Shown: one piece after another, positions 62,693 through 64,000 of the stretch
Layout: each line of letters opens with the position of its first letter
How positions within the stretch are numbered: position 1 is the first letter of the stretch
NCBI GenBank assembly: GCA_004123355.1
Contig: SCHM01000001.1
Coordinates: 13,216,193-13,280,192 of the forward strand
Length of the DNA stretch: 64,000 nucleotides
Origin: Amphirosellinia nigrospora
Lineage: Eukaryota > Ascomycota > Sordariomycetes > Xylariales > Xylariaceae
Direction: 5' to 3'
Program-made: the position numbers and the translations under genes
The notes under the pieces: model-generated
The model's input: the letters and a program-made list of their open reading frames with translations, nothing else
Told to the model about the DNA's origin: nothing
Database searches by the model: none

Positions 62693-64000
62693 GCTAATTA
62701 TCGAACTGCTGTTTCAATCGGTGCTTGTTATCATCAAGTAAAGGGCCCCACGATTCGAAAAAATCGGCCGGGGGAGGGGCCGTCTCTTCATATACGGCGA
62801 TATGAAACGGAAACAGTAGGCTCCCGGGCTGAATAGTCCCTTAAATGCGCCTTGTTGCGCATCTCGGATCCTTTCGCGTCTCAGAAGCTCTTGTGAAATG
62901 TATAGGTAAAACAGCTGCGCCTTAGGGGTGCTTGATTTTGAAGGCGATCATGTGACTCTTTGGGTTACATAACATCCACCTCTCTCTATATTGTAGGAAT
63001 GTATCTTTAATTTGACCCCGGACATTTTTACGCAAGAATATACCCAAAGTCTACTTTATTCGAGTCAATTAGCTACGCGCTCGTGGTCCGACGCAGTACT
63101 GTACTCTACATTTATAATATCTTCAAGTACTGACATACTTATTGCACATTCCAGCTCAACAAACCTTTTACTTGCAGGATTTGTTGTCTAAGTTATCTAA
63201 AAAAAAAAAAAAGAATAGGGAACCCAACGATTGAGCAATTCATATATTAAGTCCAGCTCGTCATGACTCAAACTCACAGATACCTCTTAAACTTTTGCAG
63301 GTTTTCTTACGTGGCCAGTCAGCTCGATACCGGCGTATAAATACAGGTTTCCCCCGCGTCCCAGACTCTCCTTCTTTCTTCTTTCCTTATAGGGCGTTGG
63401 TTTTAAGTGGTCGCATATCGTAACAAGTCGCAGGGGGTCGATGATGACAAGAACTGATGCTAATTGCCAATATAGAATGATGGTTACCACCACAGTGACC
63501 GACCACGATCATTTCTTTTGGCTAGGCTGAACTGAGATCCCCGAGCCTGATGAATGAGCTTTTGGAGACACTTTGGGTGTTAGGGTGCCGAGTGGCGCCG
63601 TATGCCGCGACAAGTATTGGAAGTAAGCTGAAGGAAAATACAAGTCGCGCGAGACGCATCGTTACCTAAGGATAGAGAGACTTGTTGTGCGAGGCGGCTG
63701 TAGGTGGATGATAGATGGAGAAGACGGAAGCAATGCGAGGCCAGTTTTCTTTGACTATTGTTACCTGCCGCGGAGATGGATTCTCTCACATTTGGTCCCA
63801 AGACTAAGACATTTTCCTTGCGTCTTCAAATTCGAGCGAGAGCATCTACACAATATACGGGGTTTGGTTCGAATTGAAGCCTTCATATTAAATGAGGCGT
63901 CTGCGGGTGTTTACGGCGTATCCGCAACACAACCAATTGGCTGCCCTCCCTACAAAAGTCTCGGACTCGGCCGCAATTAGCGTCTAATAGGACTACAGAT
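62693..64000. other. No supported gene to the end of the window
   Basis: Contains the probable promoter of the membrane-protein gene, an A-rich run at about 63,200 and short frames of no recognisable kind. A frame at 63687-63980 is open but unsupported. Confidence 0.55.

Noticed and set aside
1-64000. Virus-like or LTR retroelement
   Set aside because: No reverse transcriptase, integrase, capsid or terminal repeat could be recognised; the AT-rich blocks are too decayed to assign to a family.

Overview
The window comes from a filamentous ascomycete (Pezizomycotina), probably a Sordariomycete. The evidence is short introns (about 50-130 nt) with GTRNGT donors and CTRAY branch points, fungal-only families (DUF6536, MHP1/LRR, fucose-lectin-like propeller), a QDE-2-type Argonaute, and AT-rich stretches without genes between gene-dense blocks. 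The class-level placement is an inference.

Layout. 1-3.8 kb: almost empty; one weak Tyr/Asn/Gly repeat ORF. 3.9-7.7 kb (+): MHP1-family leucine-rich-repeat protein. 9.0-10.9 kb (-): DUF6536 membrane protein. 14.4-15.6 kb (-): histidine-phosphatase (phosphoglycerate mutase) protein with a Pro/Phe tail. 16.5-24.1 kb (-): giant metallo-beta-lactamase (MBL)/DUF6603 protein. 25.3-26.6 kb (-): lectin-like beta-propeller. 28.0-32.6 kb (-) and 33.4-37.0 kb (+): two very large uncharacterised proteins, divergently transcribed. 38.8-42.1 kb (-): Argonaute. 43.1-50.5 kb (+): SF1 helicase / NF-X1 zinc finger / three CbbX-type AAA+ domains, divergent from the Argonaute. 56.4-58.7 kb (+): F-box-like protein. 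60.0-61.0 kb (+): membrane-anchored short-chain dehydrogenase. 61.6-62.7 kb (-): single-pass membrane protein. The remainder is intergenic or decayed.

Two accessory blocks stand out. The 16.5-37 kb block holds DUF6603 plus two giant proteins; from memory, relatives of these occur in bacteria. The 38.8-50.5 kb block pairs an Argonaute head to head with a ZNFX1-like helicase fused to three AAA+ modules. This suggests an RNA-silencing unit sharing one promoter region.

Caution for every coordinate. Each long conserved gene is split into neighbouring reading frames. Almost every switch is what one missing base would give, often beside a run of the same base, and almost no in-frame stop substitutions are seen. 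Joined across the switches, each gene has about its family's normal length. I therefore annotate each as one gene and regard consensus under-calling, rather than mass gene death, as the likelier cause.
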